Made by a program: the position numbers and the translations under genes. A stretch of 64,000 nucleotides of DNA from the NCBI RefSeq assembly GCF_030733845.1, contig NZ_CP132311.1:2483501-2547500 (forward strand), written 5' to 3'. Numbering within the stretch: position 1 is the first letter of the stretch; each line of letters opens with the position of its first letter. Positions 27,945 to 38,977 of the stretch are shown here, piece after piece. This DNA comes from Shinella zoogloeoides (GTDB lineage Bacteria > Pseudomonadota > Alphaproteobacteria > Rhizobiales > Rhizobiaceae). The notes under the pieces are model-generated. The model worked only from the letters and a program-made list of their open reading frames with translations. It was not told the origin of the DNA and ran no database searches.

Positions 27945-28763
27945 TCACAGAGCGAGCTGGGCGGCCGCGAGTTCGGCAACCGCGCGGTTGATCGGCGCCG
28001 GATCGCCGTCCTCGATAAACCACGCCCATGACAGCCCGCACCAGGCAAGTATCCACAGCAGCAGGCGCTCCCTGTCCAGCGACGCGGCCTCGCACACGAC
28101 GGCGAGCCGGCGGGCAAACCGCTGTGGATCGGTCGCCACCGGAATGCGCGCATCGGACAGGTCGGGGTTCGTGAAAATATTGGCGAAGTCGAAACCCCGC
28201 TCGCCGTGCAGGCCCTTGGGATCGATCGCCAGCCAGCCGCGATCGCCGAAATCCAGCACGTTTTCGTGGTGAAGGTCGCCATGCAGGACGACGATGTCTT
28301 TCGGTGTGGCCAACAGCAGGTCGGCCGCTTTCGCGCAGCGTTCGAGAATCCCGCCATGCGTCCTTGCCGCGGGTTCCAGCGCACGGAAAATCTGCGCGAG
28401 CGGGACGAGATCCGGCAGCGGCTGCCGCCGCGGCGCATGCAGCCGCCATGCCGTGGCGCAGAGGATGCGGCATGCCTCCTCGTCCCTGCCCGCCCGCGCC
28501 ATCTGCGAGAGCGATTGCTCCCCGTCGGCACGCTCCATCAGCAGGGCCTCGCCCGCATGGGCAAGGACGGGCGCGGCTCCCACGCCAGCCCACCACGCCA
28601 TCAGGGAACCGCCGCGGCGCTCCTCGTCCGCCCGCGCCAGCTTCAGCATGGCCTTCCTGCCGGCTTGCCTTACCGGCAGAAGGCTGCTGGTATGCGTCTC
28701 GATCGGATCGCCATCCGGCACCAGATGCCAGCGATGCAGATATGGTTCAAACATGGAGTCCAT
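27945..28763 (-). CDS. Aminoglycoside/hydroxyurea phosphotransferase-like kinase
   Basis: 272 residues with the APH kinase fold of the APH(6)/hydroxyurea resistance group. VLHGDLHHENVLDFG near residue 170 is the catalytic loop (H-G-D-x-x-x-x-N) and WLAIDPKGLHGERGFD is the metal-binding DPKG motif typical of APH(6) streptomycin kinases. A GSLMAWWAG segment precedes. The natural substrate may be a small polyol or amine rather than a drug; resistance is not shown by sequence alone. The start may be the third-residue Met at 28754. Confidence 0.8.
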   Translation of the reverse strand: MDSMFEPYLHRWHLVPDGDPIETHTSSLLPVRQAGRKAMLKLARADEERRGGSLMAWWAGVGAAPVLAHAGEALLMERADGEQSLSQMARAGRDEEACRILCATAWRLHAPRRQPLPDLVPLAQIFRALEPAARTHGGILERCAKAADLLLATPKDIVVLHGDLHHENVLDFGDRGWLAIDPKGLHGERGFDFANIFTNPDLSDARIPVATDPQRFARRLAVVCEAASLDRERLLLWILAWCGLSWAWFIEDGDPAPINRAVAELAAAQLAL

Positions 28764-28941
28764 ATAGGGCGCTTTCGACGCGTTGTAATGCCTTGGGGCG
28801 CCTTGGCAATTTGGCGATTGCCCTTCATGCCGGCGGGATCTATCTGCAGGCGGGTCGCCCGACCGGTAACCGGCCCGGCCACCGGCAAGCGCGCGCCCGC
28901 ATCACCGTTTGGCTCCAAACCGTCGCAGAAGGAAGACCGCC

Positions 28942-30249
28942 ATGACCGAAACCCTGATCCGCGGACGCCTGCTCTCCTTCCTCCGACGTCCCGAATCGAT
29001 CGACGATGCCGCAAGCTACCGCTACGAGGAGGATGGCGGCCTGCTGGTGGTGGACGGCCGGATCGTCGCCGTCGGCTCCTATGCCGCCGTGCGCGCCGAG
29101 GCGCGCGACGACGCGGAAGAGATCGACCACCGCCCGCACCTCATCCTGCCGGGCCTCATCGACACGCACCTGCACTTCCCGCAGATGCAGGTCATCGGCT
29201 CCTATGCCGCAAACCTGCTCGAATGGCTGAACACCTATACCTTCCCGGAGGAATGCCGCTTCGTCGAAAGCGAGCACGCCGCCCGCATCGCCCGCCATTT
29301 CTACGACGAGATGATCCGCCACGGCACCACGACGGCGGTTGCCTATTGCTCCGTGCACAAGACCTCGGCCGACGCCTATTTCGCGGAGGCCCTGAAGCGC
29401 GGCATGTGCATGGTCGGCGGCAAGGTGATGATGGACCGCAACGCCCCGCAGGGCCTGCAGGACACGCCGGAAATGGGCTATGACGAGACCCGCGCGGTGA
29501 TCGCCGAATGGCACGGCAAGGGCCGCAACCACGTCGCCATCACGCCGCGCTTCGCCATCACCTCGACGCCGGCCCAGATGGAGATGGCCGCCGCCCTCGC
29601 CCGCGAATTTCCCGATCTCCACATCCAGACGCACCTGTCGGAAAACCACGACGAGATCCGCTTCACCGGCGAACTCTACCCGGATGCGATCGACTATACC
29701 GACGTCTATGCGAAATACGGCCTGCTCGGCCCGAAAAGCCTGTTCGGCCACTGCATCCATCTGTCGGATCGCGAGGCGGACGCCATGAGCGAGGCCGGCG
29801 CGGTGGCGGTGCACTGCCCGACCTCCAACCTCTTCCTCGGCTCCGGCCTCTTCCCGCTGAAAAGCCCGTCGCGGCGCGAGAGGCCAGTGCGCATCGGCCT
29901 TGCCACCGACATCGGTGGCGGCACCAGCTATTCCATGCTGAAGACGATGGACGAGGCCTACAAGATCCAGCAATTGCTGGGCGAGCGGCTGAACCCGTTC
30001 GAGAGCTTCTACCATATGACGCTCGGCAATGCCGAAGCGCTATCCCTGTCGGACCGGATCGGCACGCTGGAAGCCGGCACGGATGCCGACTTCGTGGTGC
30101 TCAACGCCGCCGCCACGCCCGCCATGGCGCTGAAGATGGAAGTGGTGCGCTCGCTTACCGACGAACTCTTCCTGCTCCAGACGCTCGGCGACGACCGCGC
30201 CGTGCGCGAGACCTATGTGGCGGGCAAGCCGATGAAGGCGATCCTTTAG
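28942..30249 (+). CDS. guaD: Guanine deaminase
   Basis: 435 residues, amidohydrolase fold, converting guanine to xanthine and ammonia. Metal residues are visible in [17 protein letters not shown] (H-x-H, about residue 80), HLSENHDEI (about 230), FGHCIHLSD (about 275) and [13 protein letters not shown] (about 325). Position and length match GuaD. The start was chosen at the ATG preceded by GGAAGA; the frame is open 33 bases upstream. It is convergent with uraH, with the stop codons overlapping. Its product feeds xanthine dehydrogenase. Confidence 0.93.
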   Translation: MTETLIRGRLLSFLRRPESIDDAASYRYEEDGGLLVVDGRIVAVGSYAAVRAEARDDAEEIDHRPHLILPGLIDTHLHFPQMQVIGSYAANLLEWLNTYTFPEECRFVESEHAARIARHFYDEMIRHGTTTAVAYCSVHKTSADAYFAEALKRGMCMVGGKVMMDRNAPQGLQDTPEMGYDETRAVIAEWHGKGRNHVAITPRFAITSTPAQMEMAAALAREFPDLHIQTHLSENHDEIRFTGELYPDAIDYTDVYAKYGLLGPKSLFGHCIHLSDREADAMSEAGAVAVHCPTSNLFLGSGLFPLKSPSRRERPVRIGLATDIGGGTSYSMLKTMDEAYKIQQLLGERLNPFESFYHMTLGNAEALSLSDRIGTLEAGTDADFVVLNAAATPAMALKMEVVRSLTDELFLLQTLGDDRAVRETYVAGKPMKAIL

Positions 30250-30608
30250 CTGCCGCGATAGGTCGAGTAGCTATAGGCCGAGAGCAGCAGCGGTACGTGG
30301 TAGTGGCTCGACGGATCGGCGACGCCGAAGCGCAGCGGGATGCGGTCGAGGAAGGCCGGCTCGGTGACGGCGGCGCCGCTCGCGCGCAGGTACTCTCCGG
30401 CATGGAAGACCAGTTCGTAGGTGCCGGCCATGAAGCCGACGCCTTCGACGAGCGGAGCATCGACACGGCCGTCGTCGTTCGTGACGGCGCTCACGATATG
30501 CTGATGCTCCTCGTTCTCGATCCAGTAGAGATCGATCCTGAGGCCCGCGGCGGGCTTGCCGAGTGCGGTATCGAGAACGTGGGTCGTCAGGCGGCCAGTC
30601 TTGCTCAT
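30246..30608 (-). CDS. uraH: 5-hydroxyisourate hydrolase
   Basis: 120 residues, transthyretin-like. [14 protein letters not shown] at the start carries the conserved His, the R in RIDLYW lies in the catalytic site, and the C terminus ends with the diagnostic YRGS. It hydrolyses 5-hydroxyisourate to OHCU. The protein is usually followed in the pathway by uraD, which is three genes upstream on the same strand, supporting a puuE-uraD-allA-uraH operon. Confidence 0.95.
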   Translation of the reverse strand: MSKTGRLTTHVLDTALGKPAAGLRIDLYWIENEEHQHIVSAVTNDDGRVDAPLVEGVGFMAGTYELVFHAGEYLRASGAAVTEPAFLDRIPLRFGVADPSSHYHVPLLLSAYSYSTYRGS

Positions 30609-30616
30609 GGTTCCTC

Positions 30617-31111
30617 TCAGGGCTGTTCGATGATGAACGGTGTGTCGAAGAAGGATTCTTCGAGGTTGACGCCGCCGCCCAGACGGTCGACGACGAGGAA
30701 ATCACTGACGGCACCGACCGCGATCAGCGGATGGTGCCACACGTTGCGGCGGTAGTTCACGCCCTGCCGTCCGCCGGCGCGGAAGACCTGCGGCCGGCCC
30801 GGTTTGCCGCCCTCGTCCTCGGCCACCACGACGAGCCAGGGCCGGTCGTCGATCGGCGAGAAGCTCTGGCTGCCGAAGGGATGGCGCTCCATCATGCCGA
30901 CGGCATAGGGGAAGGCGCGCGGGCTGCCCCGGAAGAGGTTTATGATGACCTTGGCGTCCTCGCCCACGGCTTCGACCTCGGTGAGCGCGTGGTAACGCTC
31001 CGTCGTGCCGCCGTTGATATAGCGCATGGAGGCGGGATCGGCCTCGATCACCTTGCCGAAGGGGGCGAAGGCGTCCTGGGTCAGCGGTTGGATCTTCAGT
31101 ATCTCAGCCAT
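30617..31111 (-). CDS. allA: Ureidoglycolate lyase
   Basis: 164 residues, cupin-like double-stranded beta-helix enzyme that cleaves ureidoglycolate to glyoxylate and urea. [14 protein letters not shown] at the start, [14 protein letters not shown] near residue 73 and [17 protein letters not shown] near residue 120 are family signatures with the conserved His residues. Eight bases separate it from uraH. Its presence implies that allantoate is first converted to ureidoglycolate, a step whose enzyme is not in this window. Confidence 0.93.
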   Translation of the reverse strand: MAEILKIQPLTQDAFAPFGKVIEADPASMRYINGGTTERYHALTEVEAVGEDAKVIINLFRGSPRAFPYAVGMMERHPFGSQSFSPIDDRPWLVVVAEDEGGKPGRPQVFRAGGRQGVNYRRNVWHHPLIAVGAVSDFLVVDRLGGGVNLEESFFDTPFIIEQP

Positions 31112-31162
31112 CGGACAGCCCTCCCGGGGAGAGGAAGGGCGGTCGTTGGTAGTCGGGCATCG

Positions 31163-31660
31163 TCAATCTCCGGGGAGCAGAGCATTCAACCGGAGGAGCG
31201 CGATGCGCTCCACCTGGCTTTTCGCGGTTTCGAATTCGTCATCGGTCGAATTGCCGATGCGTCTTTCGAAGGCCGCAAGGATGTCGTCCTTGTCAAGCCC
31301 TTTGACCGCAATGATGAAGGGGAAGCCGAATTTTTCCATGTAAGCGGTGTTGAGCTCGGTGAACCGGGCGTGCTCGGCGGGGCTCAGCCGGTCGAGGCCG
31401 GCGCCGGCCTGTTCCTTGCGGCTGTCCTCGGTAAGCCCGCCGGCGATCGCCAGCTTGCCGGCAAGGTCCGGATGGGCGGTGAGCACGCCGAGCTGTTCGG
31501 CATGGCTCGCCTTGCGGAAGGCGTCCGTCAGCGCGGCATGCACGCCCGCCGCCGTCAGCGGCAGGGCGACGGCACCGGCATCGAGCGCGCGCTCGGCGAT
31601 GAACGGCGAGTGCTCGAAGACGCCGCCGAAGCGGTCGAGGAAATCGGTGCGGTCGATCAT
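31163..31660 (-). CDS. uraD: OHCU decarboxylase
   Basis: 165 residues from the ATG at 31660, which overlaps the puuE stop by four bases (ATGA). GGVFEHSPFIAERA near the start carries the catalytic His region, HPDLAGK near residue 63 is the conserved acid/His loop, and SRKEQAGAGLD with FGFPFIIAVKG near 120 complete the family pattern. It decarboxylates 2-oxo-4-hydroxy-4-carboxy-5-ureidoimidazoline to S-allantoin. Confidence 0.93.
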   Translation of the reverse strand: MIDRTDFLDRFGGVFEHSPFIAERALDAGAVALPLTAAGVHAALTDAFRKASHAEQLGVLTAHPDLAGKLAIAGGLTEDSRKEQAGAGLDRLSPAEHARFTELNTAYMEKFGFPFIIAVKGLDKDDILAAFERRIGNSTDDEFETAKSQVERIALLRLNALLPGD

Positions 31661-32589
31661 GCGCCCTTGCCTTTCGAGGGGTGGTGGTTCTCGATCCAGT
31701 GGCGCGCGATGTCGATGCGGCGCGGAATCCAGACCTTCTCGTGGCCGAGCACGTAATCGACGAAGCGCGCGAGCGCGGCGACGCGGCCCGGCCGGCCGAC
31801 GAGGCGGCAATGCAGGCCGATGTTCAGCATCTTCGGGCTGCCTTCCTTGCCTTCCTGGTACAGCACGTCGAAGGCGTCCTTCAGATAGTTGAAGAACTGG
31901 TCGCCGGCATTGAACCCCTGCGGCGTGGCAAAACGCATGTCGTTGGTTTCGAGCGTATAGGGGATGATCAGGAAGGGCTCGCCGTCGAGGCCCGGCACCC
32001 AATAAGGCAGGTCGTCGGCATAAGAATCGGAGGAATAGACGAAGCCGCCCTCCTCCATGACGAGGCGCAGCGTGTTCGACGAGGGCTTGCCCTGGTACAT
32101 GCCGAGCGGATGGGAACCGGTCAATTCCTTGTGCAGGCGCACCGCCTCGCGGATGTGCTCGCGTTCCTTCTCCTCGGAATAGTCCTTGTATTCCAGCCAG
32201 CGGTAGCCGTGACTGGCGATTTCCCAGCCGGCTTCCTTCATGGCGGCCACGGCCTCCGGGTTGCGCGCCATGGCGAGCGTCACGCCATAGACCGTGGTGG
32301 TTACGTTGCGGCTGGTGAACAGGCGGTGCAGGCGCCAGAAGCCGGCGCGCGAGCCGTATTCGTAGATCGATTCCATGTTGAGGTTGCGCTGGCCCGGCCA
32401 GGGCTGCGCGCCGACGATTTCCGACAGGAGCGATTCCGACGCCGCGTCCCCGTCGAGGATGCAGCTTTCGCCGCCTTCCTCGTAGTTGATCACGAATTGC
32501 ACGGCGATATTCGCATCGCCCGGCCAGCGGACCTGCGGCGGAGTGCGGCCGTAACCGATCAGGTCGCGCGGAAGAATCTTGTCAGTCAT
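31657..32589 (-). CDS. puuE: Allantoinase, PuuE type
   Basis: 310 residues, polysaccharide-deacetylase fold rather than amidohydrolase. YGRTPPQVRWPGDANIAVQFVINYEEGGE near the start, EIASHGYRW near residue 120 with its metal His, and a C-terminal DYVLGHEKVWIPRRIDIARHW are diagnostic of the PuuE family, which hydrolyses allantoin to allantoate. It is the first gene of the puuE-uraD-allA-uraH operon and is divergent from the PRC-barrel gene. Confidence 0.93.
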   Translation of the reverse strand: MTDKILPRDLIGYGRTPPQVRWPGDANIAVQFVINYEEGGESCILDGDAASESLLSEIVGAQPWPGQRNLNMESIYEYGSRAGFWRLHRLFTSRNVTTTVYGVTLAMARNPEAVAAMKEAGWEIASHGYRWLEYKDYSEEKEREHIREAVRLHKELTGSHPLGMYQGKPSSNTLRLVMEEGGFVYSSDSYADDLPYWVPGLDGEPFLIIPYTLETNDMRFATPQGFNAGDQFFNYLKDAFDVLYQEGKEGSPKMLNIGLHCRLVGRPGRVAALARFVDYVLGHEKVWIPRRIDIARHWIENHHPSKGKGA

Positions 32590-32669
32590 TCGATCACCTC
32601 GGGAATGGGCTCAACCGTGCATCGGACGGCCGGAAGTCGAATTGAATCGGGTGCATAACCCCATGCAGA

Positions 32670-32694
32670 GGAACCAATACCGCCTTGGCCCGTT
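32670..32694 (+). promoter_or_regulatory. EcfG (RpoE2)-type general-stress promoter of the PRC-barrel gene
   Basis: GGAAC at 32670-32674, a 16-base spacer and CGTT at 32691-32694 match the alphaproteobacterial EcfG consensus GGAAC-N16/17-cGTT exactly. The predicted start of transcription leaves a short leader of about 25 bases before the AAGGAG and ATG at 32726. Confidence 0.72.
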
Positions 32695-32725
32695 TCCTGT
32701 CCATGACAACCAAGGAGAAACACCT

Positions 32726-33100
32726 ATGGCCATGCAGGACGCAAACATTCGCGAAACCCAGGATCTGATCGCCAGCGACAAGGTCGAAGGCACCAGCGTC
32801 TACGGCGCCGATGGCAAGCATATCGGCTCGGTGGAACGCCTTATCCTCGACAAGCGCAGCGGTCATGTCTCCTACGCCGTGCTCAGTTTCGGCGGTTTCC
32901 TCGGCATCGGTCACGACCATTATCCGCTGCCCTGGAGCAAGCTGAATTATGACGAAGGCCTCGGCGGTTACCGCGTCGATGTGACGAAGGAGCAGGTCGA
33001 GCAGGCACCACACTATGAAAGCGATGCCGAATACGACTGGAACCGCCGCAACGGCAAGGTGATCCACGACTATTACGGCGTGCCGCCGTACTGGATGTGA
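32726..33100 (+). CDS. PRC-barrel domain protein, stress-type
   Basis: 124 residues. Residues about 10-75 form one PRC-barrel domain (DKVEGTSVYGADGKHIGSVERL, VSYAVLSFGGFLGIGHDHYPLPW), followed by a short tyrosine/tryptophan-rich tail (DYYGVPPYW). Such proteins are frequent members of the EcfG general-stress regulon, and an exact EcfG promoter lies 32 bases upstream of the start codon. The start is supported by AAGGAGAAAC. Molecular function is unknown. Confidence 0.85.
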   Translation: MAMQDANIRETQDLIASDKVEGTSVYGADGKHIGSVERLILDKRSGHVSYAVLSFGGFLGIGHDHYPLPWSKLNYDEGLGGYRVDVTKEQVEQAPHYESDAEYDWNRRNGKVIHDYYGVPPYWM

Positions 33101-33107
33101 CGAGAGC

Positions 33108-34286
33108 CTAGATCCGTCCGGCTTCCTTGAAGTGGGCCGCGACGGTGAACGAGGGCGGTACGTCAAGCGTGCCGCCCTTGATTTCGTCCAGCACCGCGCG
33201 CGCCAGCGCATGCGCCATGCCGAAGCTTACCTTGAAGCCGCCGGTCATCAGGCTGACATTCGCGTGGTCCGGATGCCGGCCGACCATCGGCTCGCGGCCG
33301 ATCGCCTTGGGCCGCAGCCCCGCCCAGCGCTCCACGACGGGCGCCTTCGCCAGAACCGGCGCCATATCGCGCGCCTTGTCGATCAGGACATCCAGCAGGA
33401 CATCCGTGTTCAGGGGGTCGTTAAAGGTGTTCTCGCTGGTACTGCCCACCGCCACGAGGCCGTTTTCATGCGGCAAGATGTAGAGACCATCGGCGAAGAT
33501 CACCGGCAGGGACGGATCTACCGGCGCTTCGAGCAAGGCCGCCTGCCCTTTCACCGCCATGCCGACCGGCCTGGCAAGCGGTGGATTGAGTGGAGAGAGC
33601 AAGGCAAAGGTTTCGACACCGGCCGCCAGCACGCAGTCGGCGAAAACGACGCTGGTGCCGTCATCCAGGCGGGCAAGGCCGGCCGCGGGCTCAAGCGTTT
33701 CGATGCCGACGCCTTCGCTGAGCGTCACGTTCGGCATTCTGTCGAGCGCGGCGCGCAGGGCCGCAAGCAGCGAGCGGGGCGCGAGGCGGGCGGCAAGTTG
33801 GTCGTGGACCAGTCCATGCGCCATGGCGGCATCCGCCGGCCAACCGGCGACGGGAGCGCCGTCCAGCACCTCAAATGCGAAGGAACGGTCGGGTGTCTTC
33901 CATACCGAGAGCGCATCCCGCGCATGGCCGAGGGCGATGTCGCGGTTGTGGGGCTTTGCCAGCGGAATGAGGCGGCCGGAGCGGCGGTAGCCGGCGGAAA
34001 GACCCGTTTCGGCCTCAAGCGCGGCGATATCCGTTTCCAGTGAAACCAGCGCCGCGAATTGAAACGCCTTCTTGGCGTTCCAGCGGTCCGGCAGATGCGG
34101 CATCAGCGCGCCGAGCACGCCGCCGCTGGCGCCGGCCCCGATCGTCCGCTTTTCGACGAGGCGCACGGATAGGCCGTCGCGCGCCGCGAAAAGCGCGGTC
34201 CACAGGCCCATGACCCCGCCGCCGGCGACGAGGAGGTCCACGGCCGGTTGACCGGCGGCCTTCACGCGACTATCGGCATCTGCCAT
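33108..34286 (-). CDS. FAD-dependent oxidoreductase (DAO family), MnmC C-domain-like
   Basis: 392 residues if it starts at the ATG of 34286, or about 385 from a GTG at 34265. LLVAGGGVMGLWTALFAARDGLSVRLVEK is the FAD dinucleotide loop; GASGGVLGALMPHLPDRW and the C-terminal GLRPKAIGREPMVGRHP resemble the oxidase half of bifunctional MnmC, which turns cmnm5U34 into nm5U34 in tRNA. Its divergent neighbour is the matching methyltransferase half (mnmD), a strong contextual hint. Some glycine/D-amino acid oxidases are similar, so the role is probable, not certain. Confidence 0.7.
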   Translation of the reverse strand: MADADSRVKAAGQPAVDLLVAGGGVMGLWTALFAARDGLSVRLVEKRTIGAGASGGVLGALMPHLPDRWNAKKAFQFAALVSLETDIAALEAETGLSAGYRRSGRLIPLAKPHNRDIALGHARDALSVWKTPDRSFAFEVLDGAPVAGWPADAAMAHGLVHDQLAARLAPRSLLAALRAALDRMPNVTLSEGVGIETLEPAAGLARLDDGTSVVFADCVLAAGVETFALLSPLNPPLARPVGMAVKGQAALLEAPVDPSLPVIFADGLYILPHENGLVAVGSTSENTFNDPLNTDVLLDVLIDKARDMAPVLAKAPVVERWAGLRPKAIGREPMVGRHPDHANVSLMTGGFKVSFGMAHALARAVLDEIKGGTLDVPPSFTVAAHFKEAGRI

Positions 34287-35007
34287 GGCTGATCACGACC
34301 CTGAAAATACGCCGCAGACCCAAGCGGTCCTCGACTGGCACGAAGGCGATATGCCCTATTCGCCCGCCTTTGACGACCACTTTTATTGCCGCAGCGACGG
34401 CCGGCTGGAATGCGGCCACGTCTTTCTCTCGGGCAACGGGCTGCCGGACCGCTGGCAGCGCGAAGACCCCTTCCGCATCGGCGAACTCGGCTTCGGCACC
34501 GGTCTCAATCTCTGCGAGACATGGCGGCAATGGCAGGCGACGGCACCGGGCGGCGCAAGCCTTCATTTCACGTCCTTCGAGCGCTTTCCGATGGCGCGCG
34601 CCGATATCGACCGGGCGCTTTCGCACTGGCCGGAGATCGCCCGGGAACGCATGGCGCTGACCGCCCGATGGCCGGACAGGCCGGCAGGCCGCGTCGAGAT
34701 CGAGCTGGAACCGCGCGTGCGTCTCACCGTCGTCTGCGGCGCCGCGCTCGACAGCCTGGCTGCGGAGATACAGCCCTTCGACGCCTGGTATCTCGACGGA
34801 TTCGCGCCGTCCCGCAACCCGGACATGTGGTCGGCGGAGCTGATGGCGGCGGTCTTCGGCCTCACCGTTCCCGGCGGACGCTTTGCGACCTATGCGGCGG
34901 CCGGCTTCGTGCGGCGCAATCTTGCCGCCGCGGGCTTTGCAGTCGAGCGGCGGCCGGGTTTTGCCGGAAAGCGCGAAATGCTCTGCGGAGAAAAGCAGGC
35001 CGCTTGA
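34285..35007 (+). CDS. mnmD: tRNA (mnm(5)s(2)U34)-methyltransferase MnmD
   Basis: 240 residues. FRIGELGFGTGLNLCETW near residue 65 is the SAM-binding motif, and WYLDGFAPSRNPDMWSAELM near residue 170 is the MnmD/DUF752 signature; FATYAAAGFVRRNLAAAGF follows. It methylates nm5U34 to mnm5U34 in tRNAs for Lys, Glu and others. In enterobacteria this domain is fused to MnmC; here it is a separate gene, with its ATG overlapping the divergent start of the FAD partner. Confidence 0.9.
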   Translation: MADHDPENTPQTQAVLDWHEGDMPYSPAFDDHFYCRSDGRLECGHVFLSGNGLPDRWQREDPFRIGELGFGTGLNLCETWRQWQATAPGGASLHFTSFERFPMARADIDRALSHWPEIARERMALTARWPDRPAGRVEIELEPRVRLTVVCGAALDSLAAEIQPFDAWYLDGFAPSRNPDMWSAELMAAVFGLTVPGGRFATYAAAGFVRRNLAAAGFAVERRPGFAGKREMLCGEKQAA

Positions 35008-35112
35008 AGGCTTAGTGCGTGTCAGGTTCAGATTGAATCAGACATGCTCCAAATTCTTTTGTTTTCGTTTGTCTTTTCGGGAAAACCGGTTCCCACTTTT
35101 CCCTGACAAACT
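35008..35112. repeat. Rhizobial mosaic intergenic repeat
   Basis: The stretch contains GCGTGTCAGGTTCAG, TCTTTTCGGGAAAACCGG, TTCCCACTTTTCCCTGAC and CTCTA-type ends. These blocks recur as palindromic mosaic elements between genes in many Rhizobiaceae genomes. GGGAAAACCGG pairs with its own complement region. It may stop or stabilise the two convergent transcripts of mnmD and the hybrid kinase, which end here. Confidence 0.55.
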
Positions 35113-38760
<3,648 letters not shown>

Positions 38761-38977
38761 GTCATGCGCTCCCCGAAGCGGGACGGAGGGAGGGATTAAT
38801 ACCTCTCGGGGAGTATCACCAATCCTTGAATGGATGGTTAACCGTTTGTTGCCAGAACTGGAGCGGACCTCGCCGCTTATCCACGAGAGCACGCGCCTGT
38901 CGCAAATGGCGGGGGCATGGCGCCGCGGGATATGCGATAGGAAGCGAGAGGCAAACCAGACCGGGGACGCGCCGCAG

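Noticed and set aside
38834..38977. An upstream extension of the MttB-like protein starting at 38834
   Set aside because: The extra residues (MVNRLLPELER...) lack family similarity and a ribosome site and would take up most of the intergenic space shared with the divergent kinase.
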